From the NCBI GenBank assembly GCA_913064775.1, contig CAJYAD010000002.1, positions 124,001-188,000 on the forward strand: a DNA stretch of 64,000 bases. The letters are read 5' to 3'. Both the position numbers and the translations under genes were made by a program. The stretch is from an uncultured Albidovulum sp. Its GTDB lineage: Bacteria > Pseudomonadota > Alphaproteobacteria > Rhodobacterales > Rhodobacteraceae. This document shows positions 7,987 to 15,836 of the stretch, one piece after another; position 1 is the first letter of the stretch; each line of letters begins with the position of its first letter. The notes beneath the pieces are model-generated. The model worked only from the letters and a program-made list of their open reading frames with translations, had not been told where the DNA came from and ran no database searches.

Positions 7987-8904
7987 TCAATGGCTGTAGG
8001 CGACCGGGTCGATGCCCAGCTCGGCGGCGATCTCGTGGTTCATCTCGGTGCGCTCGTCCTCGGATTTGAAGCGGACGTAATGCAGGCGCGGGAAGCGGCG
8101 GCGCAGGAAGCCCATGCCCTGGGTGGGGGAGGTATGCGCCAGGATGATCAGTGGCCGGCCCGGATGCGGCTCGGCCTTGGCCTGGCGCAGGGCGTCCAGG
8201 TCGTGGCCGTCGATCTCGCAGACTACGGCGCCGAAATCGCGCAGCTTGGTGGCGATGTCGCCCACCTCCATCACGCTGTCCATCGCGCCGTCGCATTGCT
8301 GGGCGTTCACGTCCATGAGCGCCCACAGATTGTCGATCCCGTGGAAGGCGGCGGCTTGCACGGCCTCCCATGTCTGGCCCTCCTGGACCTCGCCATCCGA
8401 CATGAAGACACAGACCTCGCCACTGTCGCCGCGCCGCTTGCGGCCCCAGGCCAGGCCCGCGCCGGTGGACAGCCCGATCCCCAGCGTGCCGTTGTGGACC
8501 TCCATCCCCGGGCTGTGCTCGGCGCCGATCATCTCGACCGAGGAGCCGTCCTTGTTGAACATCTCCAGCCCCTCGGGCGCCATGCGTCCGGTCTCGATCA
8601 GGGTGGCGTAGGCGACCAATGCGTAATGCGCGGGGGCGATGAACAGCCGGTCGAGATGCGGCGCGGCGGGGCCGTTGTAGCCCGCCCCGGTGACATAGCC
8701 GGGATTATCCGCCGAGGGCACGCCCTGAAACGGCTCGGGGATCTGCGGCCGGGTCGGCGCGCCAAGCGTCAGCGCCTCATTATAGAGAAACGCCAGTTGC
8801 TCGGCCGCCGAACAGGCCTGGCTGAGATAGCCGCCGTTGTTGCGCATCGTGTGCTCGAACACGCGCCGGCGAATGCCCTGCGCCACCGCTTCCGTCGTCT
8901 TCAT
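7987..8904 (-). CDS. transketolase N-terminal subunit
   Basis: A 305-residue protein starting at ATG 8904 (MKTTEAVAQG); a GTG three codons upstream (8913), with GAGG seven bases before it, is an equally possible start. The TPP-binding domain is clear: HYALVAYATL at 93-102, AEHSPGMEVHNGTLG, and the TPP/Mg motif starting SDGE at 169-172 and ending DVN at 198-200. Ser replaces the first Gly of the usual GDG. It is the first gene of a five-gene operon and lies 11 bases before the C-terminal subunit. A candidate promoter is at 8953-8981. Confidence 0.87.
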   Translation of the reverse strand: MKTTEAVAQGIRRRVFEHTMRNNGGYLSQACSAAEQLAFLYNEALTLGAPTRPQIPEPFQGVPSADNPGYVTGAGYNGPAAPHLDRLFIAPAHYALVAYATLIETGRMAPEGLEMFNKDGSSVEMIGAEHSPGMEVHNGTLGIGLSTGAGLAWGRKRRGDSGEVCVFMSDGEVQEGQTWEAVQAAAFHGIDNLWALMDVNAQQCDGAMDSVMEVGDIATKLRDFGAVVCEIDGHDLDALRQAKAEPHPGRPLIILAHTSPTQGMGFLRRRFPRLHYVRFKSEDERTEMNHEIAAELGIDPVAYSH

Positions 8905-8952
8905 GTTCTGCACGTTCGACCCTCGGCATCTGGAACGGGGAATGTGTCCGGA

Positions 8953-8981
8953 ACTATACATTTGACAGAATATACTGACAA
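8953..8981 (-). promoter_or_regulatory. candidate sigma70-type promoter of the transketolase/RuBisCO-like operon
   Basis: Read on the minus strand, TTGTCA (8981-8976) and TATAGT (8958-8953) are separated by exactly 17 bases and point into the transketolase N-subunit gene. The region is conspicuously AT-rich against its surroundings. TGACA occurs twice in the same orientation (8963-8967 and 8976-8980), which could be an operator. A TTGACA on the plus strand (8962-8967) may serve the divergent DinB gene. Confidence 0.5.
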
Positions 8982-9156
8982 TTGAATGTTCGGGCCTTCC
9001 GTCGAAGGCGTGCCGGCGCGGCGTAGATCCTTTGCGGCCTTCGGGCCCATGCCGGGTGCGCCGGGCTGTATTGTGGCTTCGGGGGGCGGGATTGACAAAC
9101 TCGCGCATGGCGGCCGTAATGGCACTGGAAAGGCAACCGGGAGGCGAGAGCGGTCG

Positions 9157-9672
9157 ATGATTTCAGCCGATTACGCGCAGACGATGGCGCGCTACAATCT
9201 GTGGCAGAACGAGAACCTGCTTGATGCGGCATCGGGGCTGAGCGCTGAGGACCGGGCCATGGATCGCGGCGCCTTTTTTGGCTCGATCGAGCGGACCTTC
9301 CATCACCTGTTCTGGGGCGACCGGATCTGGCTTAGCCGTTTCGCCGGTACCGCGCCGCCCGAGGGCGGCATCGCGCAATCGACCGGGTTCGACGGCGACT
9401 GGAAGGCCTTTCGCGACGCGCGGGCGGCTTTGGACCGGACCCTTCTGGACTGGGCGAATGCGCTGGTGCCGGAGTGGTTCGAAGGCGATCTGACCTGGTT
9501 TTCCGGCGCGCTGGACCGCGAGTTCACCAAGCCGAAGCGAATTCTGGTGATCCAGCTTTTCAATCACCAGACCCATCACCGCGGCCAGATCCACGCCATG
9601 CTGACCGCGGCCGGCGCCCGGCCCGGCGACACCGACCTGCCCTTCATGCCCGACGCCTATCTGGCGCTCTGA
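9157..9672 (+). CDS. DinB-family protein
   Basis: A 171-residue protein starting at ATG 9157 behind a GGGAGG ribosome site. It is a four-helix DinB fold: the first metal-ligand histidine region is IERTFHHLFWGDRIW (about 44-58), and the C-terminal pair lies in NHQTHHRGQIHAML. Family members are putative metal-dependent thiol transferases or hydrolases, often stress-linked, and the exact reaction is unknown. It diverges from the transketolase operon and no operon partner is evident. Confidence 0.8.
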   Translation: MISADYAQTMARYNLWQNENLLDAASGLSAEDRAMDRGAFFGSIERTFHHLFWGDRIWLSRFAGTAPPEGGIAQSTGFDGDWKAFRDARAALDRTLLDWANALVPEWFEGDLTWFSGALDREFTKPKRILVIQLFNHQTHHRGQIHAMLTAAGARPGDTDLPFMPDAYLAL

Positions 9673-9925
9673 CCCTCTGCCACCCGTGAGGACCGGATAG
9701 CCCGCCCGATCGAGCCGGTTCACCGGATTGCGGCAAAACGATCGCAAGTCATTGATGTTATGTTGACGTGATGCGAGGGTGAACTGCGGACAAGATGGGC
9801 TGGCCTCATGTCAGGGGCGCCAGTTCGGCCACGGTTGGCCCCGCAATCGTTGATGAAATGCCGCCATATTCTGCGGGTTTCGTCGATGATACAGCAAACC
9901 GACGATTGCTTCACGGGAGGGAGCC

Positions 9926-10456
9926 ATGGCGAACATGTCGAAACAGCCGCAGGCGACGCCGATCGTTTCGTCCGCACATCTTGCCGAGGGCGATTCCGGC
10001 TGGCAGATGAGCGAGCTCGAATACGCCATGACCATGACATACAACGCCTTTTCGCGCTGGATGATGCATTGCATGAAGGCGGTCGGGCATAATGATTTCA
10101 ACCCGCTCGACGTGCTGGTGCTGCACAACGTCAACCATCGCGGCAAGGAAAAGCGCCTGGCCGACATCGCCTTCATGCTGAACATCGAGGACACACATAC
10201 CGTCAATTATGCGCTGAAGAAGTTGATCAAGGCGGGGCTGGTCGACGGGCGCAAGCTGGGCAAGGAGATGTTCTACCGCACCACCGAAAAGGGGCAGGAA
10301 GTCTGCCAGGCGTACCGCGACGTGCGCCGGTCCTGCCTGTTGGATACCGCCGGCACGTCCGAGCGCGATTACGAGGAAATCGGCCAGGTCGCGCGGGTGT
10401 TGCGGCGCATGTCGGGCCTCTACGATCAGGCCTCACGCTCTGCCGCGTCTTTGTGA
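9926..10456 (+). CDS. winged-helix (MarR-like) transcriptional regulator, LdtR-like
   Basis: A 176-residue protein preceded by GGGAGGGAGCC. A helical N-terminal part (MSELEYAMTMTYNAFSRWM) is followed by a winged-helix region: LDVLVLHNVNHRGKEKRLAD, LNIEDTHTVNYALKKL, then GLVDGRKLGKEMFY. The wording of this core resembles the LdtR regulators of Rhizobiales and Liberibacter, which control an L,D-transpeptidase; I make that link from memory of the family and give it moderate weight. It lies 108 bases upstream of the TRAP operon and could instead control that. An L,D-transpeptidase gene is present at 22205. Confidence 0.7.
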   Translation: MANMSKQPQATPIVSSAHLAEGDSGWQMSELEYAMTMTYNAFSRWMMHCMKAVGHNDFNPLDVLVLHNVNHRGKEKRLADIAFMLNIEDTHTVNYALKKLIKAGLVDGRKLGKEMFYRTTEKGQEVCQAYRDVRRSCLLDTAGTSERDYEEIGQVARVLRRMSGLYDQASRSAASL

Positions 10457-10564
10457 TCGGGCCGGGCCACTGGCTCCCTGCGCATGAATGTATCAAAACG
10501 TTGACAGTTCATCAGCGTAATGCAACCGTGACGCCATAAACTCTACATAACAGGGAGACAGACC

Positions 10565-11536
10565 ATGGGTTTTTGGAAAAACCTCAGCGGCGCCTGCGCC
10601 GTAACGATGGCCTTTGCGGTTCAGGCCCAGGCGCAGAGCTGGGAAATGCCGACGCCGTATCCGGACGCCAACTTCCACACCGTGAACGACCACGCCTTCG
10701 CGGCGGATGTGGCCAAGGCGACCGACGGCAAGCTGGAAATCAAGATCCATTCCGCCGGATCGCTGTTCAAGCACCCCGAGATCCCGCGCGCAGTGCGCTC
10801 GGGTCAGGTGCAGGCGGGCGAATTCCTGCTGTCGATCCTGAACAACGACAACCCCGTCTTCGGGGCGGATTCGATGCCGTTCCTGGCGACCTCTTATGCC
10901 GAGGCGGAAAAGCTGTGGAAGGCGCAGAAGCCGGTGGTCGAGAAGCTGCTGGAAAAGCAGGGGATGATGGTGCTGTATTCGGTGCCGTGGCCGCCGCAGG
11001 GGCTTTATACCAAGAAGCCGATCCACTCGGTGAAGGATCTCAGGGGGCTCAAGTTCCGCACCTATAACTCGACGCTCGATACCTTCGCGCGGCTGGCCGG
11101 CGCGGCGCCGACGCAGGTCGAGGTGCCCGACATCCCGCAGGCCTTCACCACCGGCCGGGTCGAGGCGATGATCACCTCGCCCTCGACCGGGGTGAACACC
11201 AAGGCCTGGGATTACGTCAGCTATTACACCGACATCCGCGCCTGGCTGCCCAAGAACATCGTCGTCGCCAACAAACGCGCCTTCGATCACCTGCCCAAGG
11301 CCGAGCAGGCCGCCGTTCTGAAAGCCGCCGCCGAAGCTCAGGCCCGTGGCTGGAAGATGAGCGAGCAAGAGACCGTGACGCAGACCAAGGCGTTGAAAGA
11401 GCACGGCATGCATGTCGAAAAGCCCAGCCCCGAGCTGGAAGCGGGGCTGAAGAAGATCGGCGCCGAGATGCTGGTCAGCTGGAAGAAGAAGGCCGGGGCC
11501 ACGGGCGCCGAAGTTCTGAAAGCCTACCAGCAGTAA
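10565..11536 (+). CDS. dctP: TRAP transporter substrate-binding protein, DctP family
   Basis: A 323-residue protein with a cleavable signal peptide (cut near VQAQA, about residue 23), preceded by AGGGAGAC. It is a typical periplasmic TRAP receptor: the core segments LRGLKFRTYNSTLDTFARL and VPDIPQAFTTGRVEAMITSP (about 160-210) hold the carboxylate-binding arginine and the substrate hinge. The ligand is probably an organic acid but cannot be named. It is followed by dctQ and dctM in the usual order. Confidence 0.88.
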   Translation: MGFWKNLSGACAVTMAFAVQAQAQSWEMPTPYPDANFHTVNDHAFAADVAKATDGKLEIKIHSAGSLFKHPEIPRAVRSGQVQAGEFLLSILNNDNPVFGADSMPFLATSYAEAEKLWKAQKPVVEKLLEKQGMMVLYSVPWPPQGLYTKKPIHSVKDLRGLKFRTYNSTLDTFARLAGAAPTQVEVPDIPQAFTTGRVEAMITSPSTGVNTKAWDYVSYYTDIRAWLPKNIVVANKRAFDHLPKAEQAAVLKAAAEAQARGWKMSEQETVTQTKALKEHGMHVEKPSPELEAGLKKIGAEMLVSWKKKAGATGAEVLKAYQQ

Positions 11537-11597
11537 TCCGGCGCGGGCGGCCCTATCGCCGGGCCGCCCGTCTGACCTTCGACTTGGGGAGAGCACG

Positions 11598-12146
11598 ATG
11601 CGCCGAAGCTTGGATGCGCTTTATCGGCTAAGCGGCGGTCTGGCCGCCTTTTTCATCGCCGCCATCGTCGCGGTGGTGGTGGTGCAGGTCGGGTTCAACC
11701 TGACCGACAAGATCCTGATCGCCACCGGCATCGGCGCGCTGGGTCTGACGATCCCGTCCTATGCCCAGTTCACCGGCTATTTCCTGGCCGCCTCGACCTT
11801 CCTGGGGCTGGCCTACACTCTGCGCGAGGGCGGCCATATCCGGGTGTCGCTGGCGATCCAGTTCCTGCCGCGCCCGCTGCGCCGCGCCACAGAGGCGCTG
11901 GCGCTTGTCACTGCCGCCGGCATGACCGGCTTCGCGGCCTGGAACATGATCCTTTATATCCACGATTCCTGGAGCTATGGCGACATGTCGTCGGGGATGG
12001 TGGCGGTGCCGATCTGGATTCCGCAAACACCGCTGGCGCTGGGTCTGACGATCCTGACCATCGCCCTTGTCGACGATCTCGTCCAGGTCCTCCTTGGCCG
12101 CGCGCCAAGTTTCGAGGGCAAGGACGAAAGCCTTCTGAGCGAGTAG
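11598..12146 (+). CDS. dctQ: TRAP transporter small permease, DctQ family
   Basis: A 182-residue inner-membrane protein with four hydrophobic helices, starting at ATG 11598 behind GGGGAGAG. YTLREGGHIRVSL after helix two is the classic DctQ signature, followed by WIPQTPLALGL near the last helix. It is the small membrane partner of the DctP/DctM transporter. The gaps of 61 bases to dctP and 23 bases to dctM support one operon. Confidence 0.87.
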   Translation: MRRSLDALYRLSGGLAAFFIAAIVAVVVVQVGFNLTDKILIATGIGALGLTIPSYAQFTGYFLAASTFLGLAYTLREGGHIRVSLAIQFLPRPLRRATEALALVTAAGMTGFAAWNMILYIHDSWSYGDMSSGMVAVPIWIPQTPLALGLTILTIALVDDLVQVLLGRAPSFEGKDESLLSE

Positions 12147-12169
12147 CCCCCCTCCAAGCGAGTAGATCC

Positions 12170-13465
12170 ATGTCGATTTTCGTTCTTTCCGCGATCCTGA
12201 TGGCCCTGCTGTTCCTGATGCTGGGGCTTGGGCTGTGGGTTGCCTTTTCGCTGATGGGCCTTGGGGTCGCGGCGATGATGATGGGCACCTCGGCGCCCCT
12301 GGGGTCGGTGTTGGCCACCACGATCTGGGGCAACAGCAATTCCTGGGCGCTGGCGGCGCTGCCGCTGTTCATCTGGATGGGCGAGATCCTGTTCCGATCG
12401 CGCCTGTCAGAGGACATGTTCACCGGCCTCGCCCCGTGGATGGAGCGCCTGCCGGGCCGCCTCTTGCATGTCAACATCTTCGGGTCCGGCATCTTCGCGG
12501 CGGTCTCTGGCTCTTCCGCCGCCACCGCCGCGACCATCGGCAAGCTGTCGATCCCGGAACTCAAGCGCCGCGGCTACCCCGAGCAGATGATGATCGGCAC
12601 GCTGGCCGGCTCGGCCACGCTGGGGCTGCTGATCCCACCGTCGATCATCCTGATCGTCTACGGCGCGGCGACCGAGCAAAGCATCGCCCGGCTGTTCATC
12701 GCCGGGGTGCTGCCGGGGATACTGCTGATCGCGCTGTTCGTGGGCTATGTCATTATCTGGGGCCTTCTGAACGCCGACAAGCTGCCCGCGGCTGAGGAAC
12801 GCCTGCCGCTGGGCGAGAAACTGCGCCGCTCGCGCCGGCTGTTCCCGATCGTGGGGCTGATCGCCGGGGTGATCGGCTCTATCTATGCGGGCATCGCGTC
12901 GCCCACCGATGCCGCCGCCGTGGGCGTGGCGCTGGCGCTGCTGCTGTCCTGGGGGTCGGGGTCGCTGAACCGGCAGACCTTCATCGAGGGGCTGATGGGC
13001 GCCACCAAGACCTCTTGCATGATCGCCTTCATCCTGGCGGGGGCGGCCTTTCTGACGGTGGCGATGGGCTTTACCGGGATCCCGGCGATGCTGGCGGAAT
13101 GGATCGGGGGGATGAACCTTTCGCCCTATGCGCTGTTGGCGGCGCTGACTGTGTTCTTCGTGGTGATGGGCTGTTTTCTGGACGGGATCTCGGTCGTGGT
13201 GCTGACGACGTCGGTGATCATGCCGATGGTGGAAAAGGCCGGGATCGACACGATGTGGTTTGGCATCTTCGTGGTGATCGTGGTCGAGATGTCGCAGATC
13301 ACCCCGCCGGTCGGCTTCAACCTTTTCGTGCTGCAATCGCTGACCGGGCGGAACATCCTGACGGTGGCGCGGGCGGCGTTTCCGTTCTTCCTGCTGATGC
13401 TGGTGGCGCTGGCGCTGATCGTCCTCTTCCCGGGCATCGTCACCTGGCTGCCGAACAAGATGTAG
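12170..13465 (+). CDS. dctM: TRAP transporter large permease, DctM family
   Basis: A 431-residue protein with about twelve hydrophobic segments. DctM landmarks are visible: FGSGIFAAVSGSSAATAATI near residue 105, GSATLGLLIPPSIILIVYG near 150, and QITPPVGFNLFVLQS near 385. It is the ion-coupled translocation subunit. It ends seven bases before the convergent histidine kinase gene, with no terminator between them, so read-through antisense RNA into the kinase is possible. Confidence 0.88.
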   Translation: MSIFVLSAILMALLFLMLGLGLWVAFSLMGLGVAAMMMGTSAPLGSVLATTIWGNSNSWALAALPLFIWMGEILFRSRLSEDMFTGLAPWMERLPGRLLHVNIFGSGIFAAVSGSSAATAATIGKLSIPELKRRGYPEQMMIGTLAGSATLGLLIPPSIILIVYGAATEQSIARLFIAGVLPGILLIALFVGYVIIWGLLNADKLPAAEERLPLGEKLRRSRRLFPIVGLIAGVIGSIYAGIASPTDAAAVGVALALLLSWGSGSLNRQTFIEGLMGATKTSCMIAFILAGAAFLTVAMGFTGIPAMLAEWIGGMNLSPYALLAALTVFFVVMGCFLDGISVVVLTTSVIMPMVEKAGIDTMWFGIFVVIVVEMSQITPPVGFNLFVLQSLTGRNILTVARAAFPFFLLMLVALALIVLFPGIVTWLPNKM

Positions 13466-13471
13466 CGCGGA

Positions 13472-14905
13472 TCAGGCCCCTGGGCGCGCAGAACCGGGCG
13501 CGGGAAACCGGGCCCGGACGCACAGCCCCGGGCGGGCGCCACCCGCGGCGGGGTTATCGGCAAGCTCCAGCCGGGCGCCGTGCAGCCGCATCACCGCGGC
13601 GACCAGGCTTAGCCCCAGGCCGCTGCCCTCACCCTCGCGCGCGCGGTCCAGCCGCACGAAGCGCTGCTGCGCGCGTGCGCGGTCGGCGGCGGCGATGCCG
13701 GGGCCGTCGTCGCAGACCGACAGCAGGGTCTCATTGCCATCGTGCTGGTCGACCCGCAGCACGATCCGCGCGGGCGCCGGGCAGTAGCGAAAGGCGTTCT
13801 CGATCAGGTTGGTCAGCGCCTGGGCCAGCATGTCGCGATCCCCCAGGATTCGCGCCGGTCCGGCGGCCTCGATCAGCAGCTGATGGCCGGCTTCCTCGGC
13901 CACCGGTTCAAGCATCTCGAACACGTCCGTGGCCAGCGCGGCCAGGTCCAGCACCCGCATCTCGGGCCGTGCGCTGCCGCCTTCGAGCTGGGCGATGCGC
14001 AAGACCGCGTTGAAGGCGCGGACCAGGGTTTCGGTCTCGCTTACCGCCTGGCCGATCTCGCGCGCGGCGCCCGAGGGCAGATCGTCGCGATGCAAAAGCG
14101 GCTCCAGCCGGTTGCGCAGCCGGGTCAGGGGGGTGCGCAGGTCATGGGCGACATCGTTCGACACCTGACGCAGCCCCTCGATCGACAATTCCAGCGTGTC
14201 GAGCGTGACGTTCAGCGAACTGGCGATGCGGCCGATATCGTCGTCGCCGGCATCGCGCGCCCGGCGGCTGAAATCGCCACCCGCCACGGCGTCGAGTACG
14301 GCGTTGATCCGGCCGATGCGTTCCTCGCTGCGCCGCGCCAGCAGGGCGGCGACGGCGATCGACAGCAGCAGTGCCGTGCCCAGCCCCCAGGCGATCGACT
14401 GCACCAGAACCTCGCGGCTGTCGTCGATCCAGACGGTATCGCGCCCGGCCACGATCCAGGATTTGCCGACCTTGATGCCATAGGCGGCAAAGCTGTGGTC
14501 GCGCTCGTCGGGCTCGGCGCCCAGCAGGGTCATGTCGCGTCCGCCGTGCAGGATCTTCGGCCCGGTGAAGGGGGCAGGCGGCGTCATGTTGCCGGCGCGG
14601 ACCTTCCCGTCGGGGCCGACGAAGAGATAGAGGCTGTAATGGTCGTCCACCGCCGCCGTATAGCCGCCGATCCGCCGGCTTAGCGCCGCGGGGCCATCGG
14701 CGCGCAGCGATTGCGCCAGGCCCTTGGCCAGCTGATGCGCCTGATCGGCAAGGCGGCTGCGCAATTCCTCGGTCAGCACCGCGAAGGACACCGCGCCGGC
14801 CAAAAGGATCGCGATGGTGAAAACCGTCGTCAGCCGCACCGCGAGCCGCAGCGCCGAGGACCGGCGGATCGCGTCGAACGGGGCGGGGCGGGGCAGCAGG
14901 GTCAT
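13472..14905 (-). CDS. sensor histidine kinase of an OmpR-type two-component system
   Basis: A 477-residue protein from ATG 14905, whose first four bases overlap the stop of the response regulator (ATGA). Helix one spans about residues 20-45, a periplasmic sensor region of about 115 residues follows, then helix two near 165-185. After these come HAMP (GGDFSRRARDAGDDDIGRI), the dimerisation/phospho-acceptor box VAHDLRTPLTRLRNR, an N-box (LTNLIENAFRY) and G-boxes (DDGPGI, GSGLGLSL). The stimulus is unknown. Co-translation with the regulator makes them a cognate pair. Confidence 0.88.
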   Translation of the reverse strand: MTLLPRPAPFDAIRRSSALRLAVRLTTVFTIAILLAGAVSFAVLTEELRSRLADQAHQLAKGLAQSLRADGPAALSRRIGGYTAAVDDHYSLYLFVGPDGKVRAGNMTPPAPFTGPKILHGGRDMTLLGAEPDERDHSFAAYGIKVGKSWIVAGRDTVWIDDSREVLVQSIAWGLGTALLLSIAVAALLARRSEERIGRINAVLDAVAGGDFSRRARDAGDDDIGRIASSLNVTLDTLELSIEGLRQVSNDVAHDLRTPLTRLRNRLEPLLHRDDLPSGAAREIGQAVSETETLVRAFNAVLRIAQLEGGSARPEMRVLDLAALATDVFEMLEPVAEEAGHQLLIEAAGPARILGDRDMLAQALTNLIENAFRYCPAPARIVLRVDQHDGNETLLSVCDDGPGIAAADRARAQQRFVRLDRAREGEGSGLGLSLVAAVMRLHGARLELADNPAAGGARPGLCVRARFPAPGSARPGA

Positions 14906-15576
14906 GGTTTCAGAATATAGCCGCTGCCGCGCAGCGTATGCAGCAGCGGCTTGTCGAAGGGCTTGTCGATCTTGGCGCGCAGGCGGCTGATATGGGTCTC
15001 GACCACGCTGGTCTGGGGGTCGAAGTGGAAATCCCACACCGCTTCCAGCAGCATGGTGCGGGTCTGCACCCGGCCCGCGCGGCGCATCAGATGTTCGAGC
15101 AGCCGGAATTCGCGCGGCTGCAGGTCGATCTCCTGGCCCGCGCGGCTGACCCGGCGGCCGAGAAGATCCATGCGAAGGTCGCCGACCGCCAGCGCGGTTT
15201 CGGGCGCCTCCGAGACATGCGGTCGCCGCGCCAGCGCCGCCACCCGGGCCGAAAGCTCGGCGAAGGCGAAGGGTTTGACAAGGTAGTCGTCGGCGCCCGC
15301 CTGGAGCCCGTCGACCCGGTCGCTGACCCCGTCGAGCGCGGTCAGCATCAGGACGGGCGCCCGGAACCGCGCCGCCCGCAGCGCCTTGACCAGCGACAGC
15401 CCGTCGAGGCCGGGCATCATGCGGTCGGTGATCAGCAGGTCATAGGGTTGCATCGTGGCGCGCACCAGCGCGTCCTGGCCGTCATCGACCAGATCGACGC
15501 TGTGGCCTTCCGCGTTCAGCCCGTCGCGGATATAGGCGGCGGTCTGGGGGTCGTCCTCGGCCAGCAAGATCTTCAT
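14902..15576 (-). CDS. OmpR-family response regulator
   Basis: A 224-residue protein from ATG 15576 (MKILLAEDDPQTA). The receiver has the acidic pocket EDD, the phospho-acceptor Asp in LLITDRMMPGLDG (about residue 51) and KPF near 101. The C-terminal winged helix has LQPREFRLLEHLMRRAG and VVETHISRLRAKID and ends in LRGSGYILKP. It is the first gene of the pair with the kinase. A dyad and direct repeats in the divergent upstream region (15677-15714) are candidate binding sites. Confidence 0.88.
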   Translation of the reverse strand: MKILLAEDDPQTAAYIRDGLNAEGHSVDLVDDGQDALVRATMQPYDLLITDRMMPGLDGLSLVKALRAARFRAPVLMLTALDGVSDRVDGLQAGADDYLVKPFAFAELSARVAALARRPHVSEAPETALAVGDLRMDLLGRRVSRAGQEIDLQPREFRLLEHLMRRAGRVQTRTMLLEAVWDFHFDPQTSVVETHISRLRAKIDKPFDKPLLHTLRGSGYILKP

Positions 15577-15676
15577 CTGTCGCTCCTGCCACGGGGCTCG
15601 TGGGCTTGCCCATTCTGCCTGCCCGCAAAGGGGGGCGCGGGTCAAGTCCGGGGTGGGGGCGTTATCGACGCGGCGG

Positions 15677-15714
15677 CTTACCGGCGCATCGGGCAGGGCT
15701 TACGGTTTCGTAAG
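15677..15714. promoter_or_regulatory. direct repeat and dyad in the regulator / DedA-PAP2 intergenic region
   Basis: GGCTTAC occurs twice, 22 bases apart (15675 and 15697), two turns of the helix, and the second copy is part of the perfect dyad CTTACG-gttt-CGTAAG (15699-15714). OmpR-type regulators bind such spaced repeats, so this may be the site of the adjacent regulator acting on itself and on the membrane-enzyme gene at 15837. This is inference from position. Confidence 0.4.
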
Positions 15715-15836
15715 GCGGCGTGGTAGAAGCCGAGCGCCTGCGGTTTTCTGCGCCCCACCGGGTTGATCGGCGCGAGGCGACGGATCATCTGAAGGGGCGA
15801 GGGCGCCGCCTTCGTCACCCGATCACGGAACACCCG

